Source: Ottelia alismoides
Lineage: Eukaryota; Streptophyta; Magnoliopsida; Alismatales; Hydrocharitaceae
Length of the DNA: 64,000 bases
Assembly (NCBI GenBank): GCA_037367405.1
Contig: JAZKJV010009629.1
Coordinates: 996,501-1,060,500, forward strand
Direction of reading: 5' to 3'
Positions 50,301-62,857 of the stretch are shown in pieces. Position 1 is the first letter of the stretch; each line of letters opens with the position of its first letter. A program made the translations under genes and the position numbers. The notes beneath the pieces were generated by a model. The model was not told where the DNA came from, did not search any database, and saw nothing but the letters and a program-made list of their open reading frames with translations.

Positions 50301-51694
50301 AATAAAAATCACAAAAAAATTGGAAAGAATCTCAAAAATTAGCAAATCCTTGCTAACCCTAAAAATTGCAAAATATTTTTTGAAAAAAATCCAAAAATAT
50401 TAGTTTTTATTCTATATATATTATTTACATATTAAATTTGTTTTGAGAAATTTTTAATCCATTTGCTATTTTTATGTCTCTAATCATATTGGCTTATATT
50501 AAAAAGTCCTTGATTTTATGTATTTAGGAATTTAAAAATAAAAAAAAATTAACAAGAATTCATGAAAATCACAAAAACATCAGAAAATTATAAAAAAAAC
50601 ATAAAAACAATCGATTCTGTAAGTTTTTACTATATTTAGCTATATTTATAATTGAAATAACCTATATTGTATTAAACTAATAATGTAGCTATATATAATT
50701 TAGCATATTATTAATTATTAGAAATACCCTATTATATTTTTAATCCATTTAAAAATAAAAGGATTGTTCCTTACGTATTTTTTTGACTTTTATATAATTT
50801 TTATATATTTTATATTATATATCAATTGTATTATACATATTACATACATATAGTTATATAGAAGGGTTAAATGAGGCTACACCCTAGGTATAGCCATTGG
50901 CTACTCCCACCCACATTTCCCCCCTATTTTTTTATTTTTTTTCAAAAATGAAAATATATATATTCATCATTATATCACCTAACATGTCATTCTAATTTCG
51001 TCAGAAACAGAGACTCCTATGCTCTCTATCTGAAGGGGGTCGATTTCAGCAATTCTGAGACCGTTAAAATTTGACAGTCTTGATGGAGGGGATAGAAGAC
51101 TCGATGTAAGTCGAAATTTTGATAACACCATGGTGACAAATTGTGATCTAAATTCCAATAGGTTTCAATTTAGAAAAATAAAAAAAATACAAGGGAAAAG
51201 GGGTGTTAGCATGTAAGTTAGCTACACCTAGGGAGCATACTCCTTTTCCCTCTATATAAATATGCAGTATATATATTAAAATAGAAAGAAATTAAAAATC
51301 AGAAAAATATAAAAAGAAAATATAAAATATAAAATTTAAATATAAAAATTATAAAAATATATCAAAAAAAATAATAAATAAAAAACAAACAAAAACACAT
51401 ATTAATTATTGAGTAAATATTTTACAAATACACTTATTATTTATTTATAATTTATTTATAAATAATTAGCACCACCACATATTGTTCCCTGTGTTCGACT
51501 CCCTACCATACTTGTCACTATACACATTCATTATATGGTTATAATAAATTTTCTATCCACATTTCATCCGCTTGTATTATTTCATTATTATATTGTGGGT
51601 TGATGAAATTATTTGAATTTTGTGGGTGGTCACTTCGATGACTGTGTTCCCGCCTTGTGCAGAATATCAAAACCTCACAAGATATGAGTTTCTG
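47354..51694 (+). mobile_element. Solo LTR I, 4341 bp
   Basis: Plus-orientation LTR, opposite to its host F. Flanked by perfect 5-bp duplications ccttc (47349-47353, 51695-51699). F resumes after it in register with C (tttccttctaaggtctgtcg there). It starts cgatgaatctcc and ends ...gtttctg, so both dinucleotide ends (TG, CA) have mutated. The end position is set by equal spacing (36 bases) after the shared cgccttgt block in D. GC-richer island 48500-49760. Contains a 392-bp MITE at 50861-51252. No internal region, so it is a product of LTR-LTR recombination. ORFs 49424-49783 and 49498-49701 overlap on opposite strands and are not supported. Confidence 0.75.
50861..51252. mobile_element. Mutator-like MITE (copy 1)
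   Basis: 392 bp. Left end gaagggttaaatgag..ctacaccctaggtatagc is the imperfect inverse of right end gctacacctagggagc...ttttccctc. Internal blocks (acatgtcattc, gagactcctatgc) match the hairpin element at 52595-52986, which has the same length. Flanks are AT-rich; a 9-bp duplication is not preserved. Confidence 0.6.
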
Positions 51695-52354
51695 CCTTCT
51701 ATGTTTAGGTGTGTGCTAATTCACAATCGAAAGGGGGAGAAGCTAGAAGAATGGGAAAAAAATGGAAATGGACTTGTGTAGTCGCATTTCCTTGTTAAGC
51801 TAGATCGGTGTAGTCAAGTATTCACAAAGAAGCAAGCCTTTTTTGGAAAATCAATATTGTTTTGGATTTTTTTGTGTAGGATTATTTTTGGATATTTTCT
51901 TTGTTGGTATTGCTTTGCATTCTTGTTTTGCCCCGACAGATATAGAATCTTTTGTTATGCCCATGTTTTGGGGTCTTAGAAAAAAATTGTGCTAGCAGAC
52001 CATTCCTCATCTGAAGCTTTATTTCATTCCAATCTCTAGTCGTTAGATGTCCATGCTAGAGGAAGTGGGTTGAAGCACCAGTTTCGGTAGTCTCTAAGAA
52101 TGGTTCTTGAGCCACCCTTGACGAAGCGACCTAGTATCGTCCTGTGTTAGACTCCAAGATCTTTCAATAATCCATCCAGATTGAGCTAAGTGTTATGTAC
52201 GCGGTCTCTAGTCAAGCCACAATCTCAAGAGTCGTACGGATGAAATAAAGAGCTCTAGTTAGACACATTGAATCGACTCATGGACACAGTCTCATGGAGT
52301 CTAAAGAATTAAGTCATAGGGACCTAAAGCGTCACAATTCCCATCCTGAATGAG
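51695..52354 (-). other. Element F internal region, continued
   Basis: Continuation of the block cut at 47353. Shares cacaatcgaa.gggggagaag and the gacagatatagaatctttt block with C (37480, 37700). Ends where element G begins. No gene. Confidence 0.65.
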
Positions 52355-52594
52355 TGATGAATTCCATATTCATATACTTTGCTCTCTTTAATTATCTCTC
52401 TTGCTTAATAAAACCAATAAAAGTCACTAATAAATAACATTATTTAATTAACATTGCGTTGTAAATAATTAGTTATAATTATTGTGTATTAGTATCCTTA
52501 TTTTGGTTCTATTATTTTATGTGTTTATTATTTATTATAAATCCAATAAAAGTTAGATGACATTATGCATAAATAATTTAACCTAATTTATAAA

Positions 52595-52986
52595 GAGAAA
52601 AGGGAGGCTGGTGCATGTAGCAGCCAAGCTGGCTGCTACATGTAGCATTCTCCCCCAAATTTTTTTATTTTTTTTGCGAAATTTCACCATGTATATTCAT
52701 CTATATATCCCTCCTACATGTCATTCAAATTTCGCGTGAAACAAAGACTCCTAAGCCGTCCATCTAGACCGGGTAATTTTTAACGGTCTGAAATTTGTTG
52801 TAATCTATCCCTTCTAGATGGACGGCTTAGGATTCTTTGTTTCTCGCGAAATTTGAATGACATGTAGGAGGGATATATAGATGAATATACATAACGAAAT
52901 TTCGCAAAAAAAATAAAAAAATTTGGGGGAGAATGCTACATGTAGCAGCCAGCTTGGCTGCTACATGCAGCAGCCTCCCGATTCTC
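52595..52986. mobile_element. Mutator-like foldback MITE (copy 2)
   Basis: 392 bp, almost entirely one inverted repeat: two arms of roughly 175 bp around a short loop near 52775-52805. Ends gagaaaagggaggctg and its near-exact inverse. Perfect 9-bp duplication atttataaa (52586-52594, 52987-52995), typical of Mutator-like elements. No coding capacity. The arms are still nearly identical. Confidence 0.85.
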
Positions 52987-53100
52987 ATTTATAAAATAAA
53001 AACCCCAAAAAAGAAAAGAAATTAAATGAAGTAATTTATTATGTTAAATTACTTACAAATATTTATTTTGTACTGTTGATTTTATCTCTCTTTGAGTTCT

Positions 53101-53143
53101 ACATGAAAGTTGTAGATCTCAGTGAGATCTACAACTTTCATGT
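53101..53143. repeat. Perfect 21-bp-arm palindrome
   Basis: acatgaaagttgtagatct... at 53101-53121 and its exact reverse complement at 53123-53143, with one base between. One arm (catgaaagttgtagat) is ordinary LTR sequence, also seen in I near 47716. Confidence 0.9.
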
Positions 53144-54249
53144 TCTCCATTTTCTCTAATTAAATTCCATTCTATCTCTTTTTTATTTTATTCCATTTCC
53201 TATATTTTTTCTCAATTCTGATTGGGCCACATGGCTCTCTTTACTTGGACCACATGGCCCGCTTCCACTTGGCCTCCCGCATCCATCTAGGACCGTCTGA
53301 TCATTTGATCAGACGACCCTTTTCAGACCACACCCGCTTCCTCCTCCACCACTTGATATGATCTCATGATTAGATAAGAATGATCCTTTAGCACCCAAAT
53401 CGAGGCTATTGGATGTCAATACAATGGTCCATGTATGTCTTCAATCTCCAGCCTTTCACCTCCAAGTGTCGCAACCCTTCGCACCTCTCCCTATTTATCT
53501 ATTTCGAGCAACCACCTCACGTGTCCAAACCTCTATCCCCTGACGTCATTCCCTTCCCTGTTCATCATCCATCTTAACCCAGGTGGTTGTCTCTCTCGTC
53601 TCCCTCACGTGCTTCACCGTCAACGGTTGAAACCACCAACCTCCAACCGTGCAACTCCCATTCCTCCTCCATCAATACTCAGCTTCGACAATCGTTAAGG
53701 GCATTCGCCCTTGAGCGAACCTACCCCGATCCATCCCTATTCCTTGAGTGATAATTTGATAGAGTTTGATTGAGCTAAGAATGAGAATAGGTTCCGATGA
53801 GATACAAAGGAATCTTTCTTCATTACAGACCATGACCATGTTCTGCTAGAGCTCGAACATGTGATGAGATCTTGAGCAATGAACGAGTTCTTGAAGCTCC
53901 TATTTCTAGGCACACCTTCCATCTTCGATTCTTTTTTCATAATTACACGTACTAACCTAGTTCCATTGTTTTGTGTGCTCTGTAGTTTCTTCAATTTCTT
54001 CTTATTCATTCGCTTGTTATCATTCTATCTAAGCATATCTGAATTGCAGGAATTCATTCTTCTTTCAAGTGTACTCACCTTCCTCATCTGCTCGCTTCTC
54101 CATAAGCCAATTCACCTTGCTCTTTAACTGACCTTGCAAAGGTCAGTGACCCACCTAGGGATTCACTTCCTCCACCCGATAAAGCCCTCCACTTCATTCC
54201 ATTTCAACACAATTAGTCTTCTCCTTGCTTCGACTGTGCTCTAAGACCA

Positions 54250-56402
54250 TGATGAATCCATGATTCGACATCTATATTCTTTTATTTTGGCTAAAAACCC
54301 TGGTAAAATACATGTATATATTAATTAATAATCATTATTTATCATTCATCATTGATTTGTTAATATTGTATTTTAAGCATTATTTCTAATCAAAATAAAA
54401 GAATAAATAAGAAAAGAAAAAGAAAAGAAATAAAGAAGGATGTATTTATGGAATAAATGCATACTGACCCGAATGTCTAGAGAAGGTTAAGACTTGACCT
54501 GATCGAGGGGGAATGAAGTAGGGGGAGATTGTCTCCATAACTTATATAAATCAAGAAAACCAGATTTTACTTGTACATATTCATCATTTTTCACCTTGCA
54601 CATATTTTCACCTATTTTATTCATAAATAAAACAACCTCAAATAAAAATGATTCCTTCTTGAAAATTCCTTGTAATAATATATATTAATTTATAAAAATA
54701 TCAGAAATATTATTTACCTAATATATAAATAATTACAATGAACCTAAAAAGCCTAAAAGTACAACTTCCCAGGTTCATAACTATTTATATAAACTCCAAA
54801 TTACCCAAACTCACTTTTAAACTTCGTCTTGTAAGTAATATTATTTATTAAAAATGCCAAAAAAGTGTGAAAATAAATCATGTGAGTTTTGGTGTTTGGA
54901 CTCCTTTGTCTATATGTACATTATATATATAAAACTTCTTTTTTTCTATTTAATTATTTGTAACTCCAAATAACATAATTCTTTTTCGGAAATGTTCAAA
55001 AAATCACTAAAAATAAAAACGATATAACTTATAAATAAATGTGAATAAATTTCAATAAATCTTAAAATCTAAAAGTCGTAAAGCCTAACTTCCAAACCTC
55101 ATAACTCGACCGTATGAACTCCGATTTGGGTGTACTCACTTTTATAGTTCATTTTGTAACAATATGTGCCAAATAAGAGTTCTTTCACTAAAATTAAAGT
55201 TAATATGCAAAAAGTAGGTTTTGGGACCATATTGGTATACTTGTACACATGTATATACTTGTATTTATATATATACACACACTTATTTTCTTGTATACAT
55301 GTGCACATATTGTATTTTTAAATATTTTGTATATAGTTATTTCAATTCTTATAAAAATAAAAAAAATTAAAAATCATCAAAAATAAGACAATGTATAATG
55401 TACCTATCTTGTATATACTCCTATTTATCTATACCACTTAATTAACTCATAAAAATAAAATAAAAATATATTTAAAATCCTTATTTATTATGTAAATAAA
55501 TAAATGATTAAGTTATGTAATTATTTGTAAAAATAATTTAACAAAAATTCTTTTGTTATATATATATATTATATTCCTATAAATAAAGGTTTTTATTTAT
55601 TTTACTATATTTATTTAATTTATTTAATTTGTTAATAAAATTATTTATTAAATTATTAACATTATTTTTTTATAATAATTTAATTAAAAACTTTTTCCTA
55701 ATTTATTTAATTTATTTCTAACGTATTCTGCTATTTTGTCCTGTAGCTTATTTTGTCTTCATTCCTAGCCTTCTCTGATTGGTCCATTCAGTATCCGCGC
55801 GATCAACTTCTCTGCTACCTTAGACTCGAATAATATGCACCGACCCACATTCTTCTCAAATTTATTTCGACCGTCTCTTTTATCCATTTCACTTTCTTCT
55901 TTCACCTGATTGAAGTCATCCATTCTTTATTTTCTCCCTAATAAATTTCTCCAATTACCACCTCGATTCATGCACCTTTTGATGTTTGAATTTCGTCTCT
56001 TCCTTGCACTACAAAAGCCTTCTAGATCTGGAAATTTGATCTGATCTGCCATTTGCCTCTTCATTCTGTGAGCTCCGAGAGAGAAGTGGAGAGTGACAAT
56101 CTTTAGTTCTCAGCCTTCGAGTAAGAAGGAGAAGGTGCACTGAGATCAACATCGATGATCAAATTATCTACCGCGTGCAAGCCTCTGACCAACCGATTGT
56201 TGAGGCCATAACCTAGTTGATCTCCGCTGAGATTTGCATCCACAGGCGATTCATCCACATATCATAACATCATCCATTCTTTATTCCCTTGGAACCTTAG
56301 ATCCGTAGATGTTCTTCCTTTTATTTGATTTTTCAGATCCTTAGCATACCAACATTCTACTCCACTAATTTCAACCTCCAATCATCGACGATAGGAGGAC
56401 CA
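54250..56402 (+). repeat. Element H LTR, partial (plus orientation)
   Basis: Starts TGATGAATCCATGATTC after gacca. Contains the inverse of the U3 W-box block (ggttaagacttgacctgatc near 54484) and the gaatgaagtagggggag block (54509). GC-richer part 55760-56390. Interrupted at 56403 by element D. No gene. Confidence 0.6.
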
Positions 56403-59400
56403 TGATGAATCTCTATTTCATCACCTTTATTCTATCATTTTGGCCTTAAAAACCCTAGCTGATGCATGTAAATAGCATTAATTTGTACAAAATAGCATTC
56501 CTTATTTATTGCATTTATTGTGTAAAAAATGGTTTTTAATGCCAAAATTATAGAAAAAAGAGAAGAAATGAAAAAGAATAAAATATAAAGAGATTTTATG
56601 ACCCTAAATCCCGAGACCAAGTCAAGAATTGGGTTGTTCGACAAGGAATAACATAGGGTGAGATAAGGGCCAAAAATATAATAAAAACACAATTCTTTAC
56701 ATCTTTAATTATCCATTTTGACACCTATTTCATACTTTATTATTTATTCATCGGATGAAGAAACTTTGTACATGTAGATAATAATGTAAATAAAAATATA
56801 AAATTGATTTTGTACAAAAATAATACACAATGTACATTTTATACATAAAATAAAAAGCCAAAATCCCAACTTCACATACCCATATCTTTCAAACAAAAAC
56901 TCAAAATGTATCAAAATCACCTCTAGTTATATATAACCTTTCATAAGCTATTTAATGGAGGTCGTTTCATATTTTTTCGAGTTACTGTGTGAAAGTTAGG
57001 TTTTGGACCCTCATTATACATTATACTTGATTAAAATATTCAGTTTATTCATCCTTCATTATTTTTAAAAATTCATATTTTTATAATTTTGTAATTATTA
57101 TTCATAGCATATGTACACATTAAAATTAAAATAAAACCAAAAAGAACATATAAAATCAAATAAGTCTATATAAATACATAGGCAAAATCCCATAATATTA
57201 CTTGTACATAAATAAAAGGAAACTCTATTCTTTCATAATTTTATATTCTTGTGAATATTAGTTATATTCTATTAAAAGTATAAAACCAAAATAAATCCCA
57301 AGAAAATAAATTAAAATATAATGATGTTTATAATACATAGATAAAATACCTATAAGTATACCTACGTATTATATCTATCTATTTATTTAAATGAACAAAA
57401 TTCATCATAAAAACAAAATAAAAATATATTTATACACCAAAAAATAAATTATAAATATGTAAAATAAAAGAATAAAATAATTAAATAAAATATACATAAT
57501 AAAAATAAAATAGTCAAAATATAGGCAACTATACCTATAAATACACCATTAAAAATTAACTACCAATAAATAAAGTCAAAAAAAAATAAAAATCATAACT
57601 AAATACTACATAAAATAATAAACATTTTTTATTTTATAATTGAAAATTAATAATTCAAACACTATTTTTAATTAATTATTTTCGAAAATATTATTGTTTT
57701 TTCGTTTAGCGAGCTGAGTTTGACCAATCCCATTCCAAGGATTGTTGACCCCTCGGTCAACTCTCCCCCCAGCCCTCAGATTTAACGCAGCCTGTCATCT
57801 CCCCGATTTTACTCCTTTTCCCTTGGCATCTCTTCGACTCATCTCCTTCGACTCCTTCACACGAAATGATCATTGATTATTATACATACACGCCCAACCA
57901 TTATATCCCTTACATATATACCTGAATTCGTAATTTTGTCTGGTCAATAAGGGTGTTCACTTTGTTCTATAAATAAAACCTTCATTCTCCATTATCATTT
58001 TGGTCACCATTACGAGTCTAGGAGCCCTGGTCTTTCACTTAGTAGAGTCCCTCATGATAGGAGGCGTCTCCTCGTGGCCGTGCTGAGCTCCAAGAGGATG
58101 GGGTACACCCACGGTCGCCAACTCCGGCGACCCTGCTCCCTGGTCATCCCCAGGTATAAGAGATTCTCTTTTATCGTCCCTTTTCATCGCATTTCATTGT
58201 AGATTTAGTTTCCTGTTCTTAGTTTAGGTTCTAGCTAGTTAAATTAGTGTCAATAGGGATAAGCGTAGTTTGCCAAAGCTGAGCTCCGGCGAGATCCTCC
58301 CAGCATGATCATCTACTCCCCGTCGCTCAGATCACCCTCATATCCTTCCCCTATCTTTTCCCTTCGCCCCGCACACCTTTAATCACCCAGATCGACACTC
58401 GATCTGGTGATCGGATCTCCATCTTTGCAACTTCACCGGAGATCTCCGCTTCGACCCACCTTCGCTCCTCTCCACTCAATAAAGCCCCCCAGACCTCCGT
58501 TGTTTGTTTTGAGTTTGTTGTGCAGGTCTGGGGAGCCAATCGACCCTCGCGGGGGTCGATTTTGTTGACAAGAGCTACCTGGATGCCCAAAGCTTTCCCG
58601 ACCTCACTGGAGAGCTCCGACGAGCCTCAGAACCCTATAACCCTCCAGACGATAGACGCCCATGAAGCTTTTTGAAGCGGTTGCTGCTCGTGGGATTGTC
58701 AGACGCACGCGTATCACCGGATCGAATCTCAGGGATGGGGAACTCCTTCCCTATTCTTCGAGCTATCCTCTGCCATCCGATAAATGTCCGTTCGTCCAGG
58801 ATTGCAACGATTGTTGGATCGCGACACCTCTCTACCATTCGATCGAGCATCAAAGATTTAATCTGGAGCATTGAAGGTGAAGCTTCATCGTACGATGTGG
58901 AGCGACCATGTGTCAAGTGAATCCAGCCCTACCATCGGACCGCACCTTATGGGGTAATTTGCAAATCTAGCCCCCCAATTTTGTATATTTAATTATTAGT
59001 TCTATAAATAAAATGTAAAGTTTAAAAATAATTGGAAAATTTGTAAATAGGACCCAATACTTTTATTATTTGCATTTGGGTCTATTCCACGTCACCTCGC
59101 GTGCCGTCCCACATGAGGTGGTGAATTTGCATAGATGCCCCTAGCGATTTTTGTAATTATGAAATAGTTCATAAACATTAAATAAATATTGTTTTATTTA
59201 GGCACATTTGTAGATGAACCCTTGATGTTTATTTTAATTGAAAAAATACCCTTGTCAGGATACATATTTTTATGCTTTTTGTCTATTTATTAAATATAGT
59301 TAATGTGCTCCTAAAGATACTCAAAAATAGGATGAAATTCCTTGTGACATGTATCTTCATGCCATATTTGATTTAGCCATTTTGTGCATTTTATGTATTT

Positions 59401-60315
59401 ATTAAAAATTAAATGGAGCCTATTTATTCCTTGTATAGATTAGAAAATACCAAAGAAATATAAAAATGCATCAAAAAATTCCAAAAAAATTAAATAACGT
59501 ATATTGTATCATATTTTAATTACAGACCAAAAATCACTTAAAATGGAAAAAGAAAAAGCTAAATAATTGAAAACCCCAAAATCTTTCATAAAAATCTTAA
59601 AAATCATTTAAAACTCCAAAAATATGTTTTCCTATTTTATAATTTTCTTTATATAAATATTTACATGTTAAAAATTGATTTAGATGATTTTGGGACTTAT
59701 TTACTATTTTAAAATCCAACTCAATTTCGACCTATTTATCTACTCCTTTATTTGGGATAAATTTAACTTTTAAAAAACATAAAAATTAGCAAAAACACTA
59801 GAAAATTACAAAAAACATTATAAAAATATGAAAAATCCAAAAAATAATTTATTTTCTGTATTTTATCCATATTTATTAGTATATATATTACTCTATATGC
59901 TATATCTAAAGCCTTATATATGCGATTATATATATAAGAAGAAGAAAATAAAAAATATAAGAATCTAAAAATAGGAAAATATAAAAAGAAAATACAAAAA
60001 AATAAAACAAAAATAAAAAATATATAAAATTTAAAATGAACAAAAAGATTTATGTATATACATGATGAATGACTTGGTTGTAAATAAATAACCATAGGCT
60101 ACCTGTTTTGCTCTCTGTGGTTCGACCTCTACATGCTTACTAGCTATGCATTTTATGGTAGAGAATAATACATTTTAATTCCACATTTTTTCTATTCATT
60201 GATTTATGTATATTGTGGGTTAACTGCTGATTAACAAGTGATTTCAGAGTGGTCAACACACGATTGTGTTTCGCCTTGTAAAACCGTACGACCCTCTACT
60301 TTGCTGGTGTTACCA
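56403..60315 (+). repeat. Element D 5' LTR, 3913 bp
   Basis: Starts TGATGAATCTC and ends ...gtgttacca two bases before a tRNA-Asp primer site, so both ends are defined. Degenerate W-box palindrome near 56612, GC-richer island 57720-58950, and the tcgacctctacatg U5 block near 60121. ORFs in the island (58351-58920) overlap on both strands and are not conserved. Confidence 0.75.
57968..57975 (+). promoter_or_regulatory. Candidate TATA box, element D LTR
   Basis: TATAAATA followed by aaaccttcattctcc, at the point corresponding to the element C candidate TATA box. It lies upstream of the main GC-rich part. Confidence 0.5.
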
Positions 60316-60317
60316 GA

Positions 60318-60335
60318 TGGCACCGTTGCTGGAGA
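60318..60335 (+). promoter_or_regulatory. Element D primer binding site (tRNA-Asp)
   Basis: tggcaccgttgctggaga matches the complement of tRNA-Asp (TGGCGCCGTTGCCGGGGA) at 15 of 18 bases, two bases after the LTR. Confidence 0.75.
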
Positions 60336-62462
60336 GCAATGAGCGTAGCCTAGTTTTTGTCATTCGTATTTTTGTATAGTTACTTATTTTTGATCTATTG
60401 CTATCAATATTTATTGAATTATTGATTTATTGATTCATTTTTATTCATTAATTCTTTGTTTATAATCAGTTGATTTAAGTTGATTAATTGTGCTAATACT
60501 ATCTTTTTGTGACTTTGATGCGAGGCCCCTCCATGTGAGGATGGCTTTTTAGGAGGCCGATGCAGCCAAGCTTGGAGGAGGCTGGTCTTCTCTTTATGAT
60601 CAGTTGGAGAGGGTATCAAGGAAACAAAGAGAGGGATTTAGTTTAGAAATGGATTAAATTGAATTTATGTAATTATTGGTGAGAGAGAGATGACTTTGGC
60701 ATGTATATATTAACTTGGACTCAACTCTTCACAATGAGGTCCAGTGCCTGGGTGTCTTTTCACCTAGGGGCCTCGTCGCAGTTATACAAATTTTCTCGCC
60801 TTCTTTTATTTTGTTTTCTGCTGTTTTGAGTTTTCCGCCATATTTTATTTTGTTTTGTGTGCATGGAGCCCCTAGACATAGGTTGCTTGACTCAATAACT
60901 AGGTCCAAACCCTAATAAGAATGCTTGTTCCTATAGTCCTTTACGTTTGGATCTAGTCAAATTAATAATGTTAGTAAATTCAGACTTGAGACCATGTGCC
61001 GAGAGAGGTCGTATGTAGCGCGTGCAGGACCCGTTGTGGCAGGCACCGATTGGCATCAAAGACCAAACCTTGGTCTCATTCGTGAATAACTAACAACTGA
61101 TTCTTCACGATTAATAGCAGCTATTATTTAGGATAATTTTTTCGATTTCACATCGCTAAGTAGAATAGGTTTAAAAATTCTATTTTGCATACCACATAGA
61201 GAGCTGGGAAGCACTGTAAGTCCTCTAACTTAACATGCATCATTAGATTCAATGGTAGATTTCCATCATTGAATAAACTTGCACGGCTTTTTCGCTATGT
61301 CCCTCTGATTTTGAGCATCTAGGACTTAAATGAAAACATACAAAAACGTTAGGCGCTTGCATGAAAACCGATCAAAAAAAGTGAAAACCCAAAAATTAAA
61401 ACAAGGGGACTGCTAAATAAACTTTGACCTTAATTAAAATCCGTAATGGACTATCATTGTCTTGGGTTCATAAAGCCCTCATTATTTTCAAGTACCTTCG
61501 GAGGGGACCAAAACCCCTCCCATGAGCGAGGCATGACCCGCTAAGGATTAGAGCCCAAAAACCCAGTTGGTAACTACCTTGTGTATCGCCTGGATTTCTG
61601 ATGTAATGACGCTTCTATTGTACGTGACCGAGTAGGGCCTTGTCAACGATGGTGTTCCCGCCTTGTGTGGAACACCGGCATGGTCTGAAGTACTCAGCAT
61701 TGGCCACGCCTTCACCTGGGTTTCTGTCTCATCGGTTTGCATCCGAGTAGGTTCTTGCACACTCACAGGTGATTCCATTGCGAGCGAGAACCAAAGTAGA
61801 GGTTTCGCTTATCGGTTTCCTCTCTCTATTTATTTGGCTGAGTAGGGATCCAGGAAGGGTTACAAGGACCTCAAAAAGTACAGACTTCATGTTACAAAGG
61901 ACGAGCACAACTACGTGATACTTTTTCTGGCAGTACTCTCTCTCCTATAGGGTTAGCGTGCTAAGAACTTGTTATAATATATGCCTGAAAATAACAACTC
62001 TAAAAGTGAAAAGATAATAAATGGTTGAACCTTCACTGCTTCACATGGCGTGAGTTGGTGAACCCAATTTTGTATTGTGTTTGTATGGATCTAGATTAAG
62101 GTTAAAAGAATAAAGTCCCGCAAATTTGCGCAAATTTTGTCATACGTCTTCCTCTTGACCCTTGCTCAATTCAAGCCTTTCTACTATTTTACATTCCATT
62201 TTTTCTCCTTCGTTGACCACCGTATCTTTCCTCCTGCATCGATTTTCTTCTTGCTTCACGATGTCGATCATGGATGGCTTAGTCGGAACCCCACCGACAC
62301 CTACATCGATTCCATTGACTTGAACTTGTCAATAATTCGAGGCGATTCCCGAGAACCCGATTCGGACCTTGCGGGTCGATCTCTAGACTCCTCATTTTCT
62401 ATTCATCCTTCTTGACCACCCAATAAGACGGGATCACCTTTATCCCATTTTCATCGTTATGA
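60336..62462 (+). other. Element D 5' leader
   Basis: Contains ggggactgctaaataaactt (61405-61424), the inverse of the conserved leader block in A, and the gaggtccagtgcctgggtgtc block (60736). ORFs such as 60715-60915 and 62137-62415 are not recognised; 62137-62415 is open for 92 codons just before gag, but in another frame. Confidence 0.55.
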
Positions 62463-62857
62463 ATGAGAGACGATTACAATCCATATCTTTTTCATTCACA
62501 TCACTCTGGAATTGACCCTAATTTCAGATCCATCTTGGCAGCTGAAGATTCAATTGCAAGTGGTATGATTGGAGATTTTTCACATTGCAGATAGAAGACA
62601 CTCCCAGTCCTGGATCCGAACACGGAATTCATCAATTTAGACTCAGACTCTGAAATGGCTCCTCAAGGAAAGGGCAAGAGTCAACAACCCTCCCAACCAG
62701 AGCAGGGACAGATGCCTGATAATAATCTGGTGAACGCTCAGTTATTGGCGTCTATCCATGCCATTTAGCAGCAGCTGACAGAGCAAGCCCTAGCAGAGAC
62801 TGCGTTTCAAGATATGCCGAATTATATCATGAATAGATAAGGAAAAGGAGGAGGAGG
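62463..62857 (+). pseudogene. gag: Element D gag N-terminus, truncated and broken
   Basis: One frame from ATG 62463 (MRDDYNPYLFHSHHSG), with stops at 62592-62594 (TAG), about 62766 (TAG) and about 62838 (TAA). The later part is hydrophilic and Gln-rich (MAPQGKGKSQQPSQPEQG at 62655), as at the start of plant Ty3/gypsy gag. The capsid block would follow but element E intervenes. Family placement rests mainly on position after the primer site and leader. Confidence 0.55.

Larger units (their letters stand above)
52355..54249 (+). repeat. Element G LTR, partial (plus orientation)
   Basis: Starts TGATGAATTCCATATTCAT, the U3 start of this superfamily read on the plus strand, then the usual AT-rich region and the GC-richer island (53220-54240). 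Cut at 54250 by element H; the rest is off the window. Contains a foldback MITE and a 43-bp palindrome. ORFs 53435-53698 and 53879-54127 are not recognisable proteins. Confidence 0.6.
56403..62857 (+). mobile_element. Element D: plus-orientation Ty3/gypsy element, 5' portion
   Basis: 5' LTR, primer binding site, 2.1 kb leader and the gag N-terminus, cut by element E at 62858. The rest would lie beyond E, off the window. Confidence 0.7.

Noticed and set aside
62137..62415. 92-codon ORF before D gag
   Set aside because: In a different frame from gag, no recognised motif, and no matching frame in the leaders of A or C.
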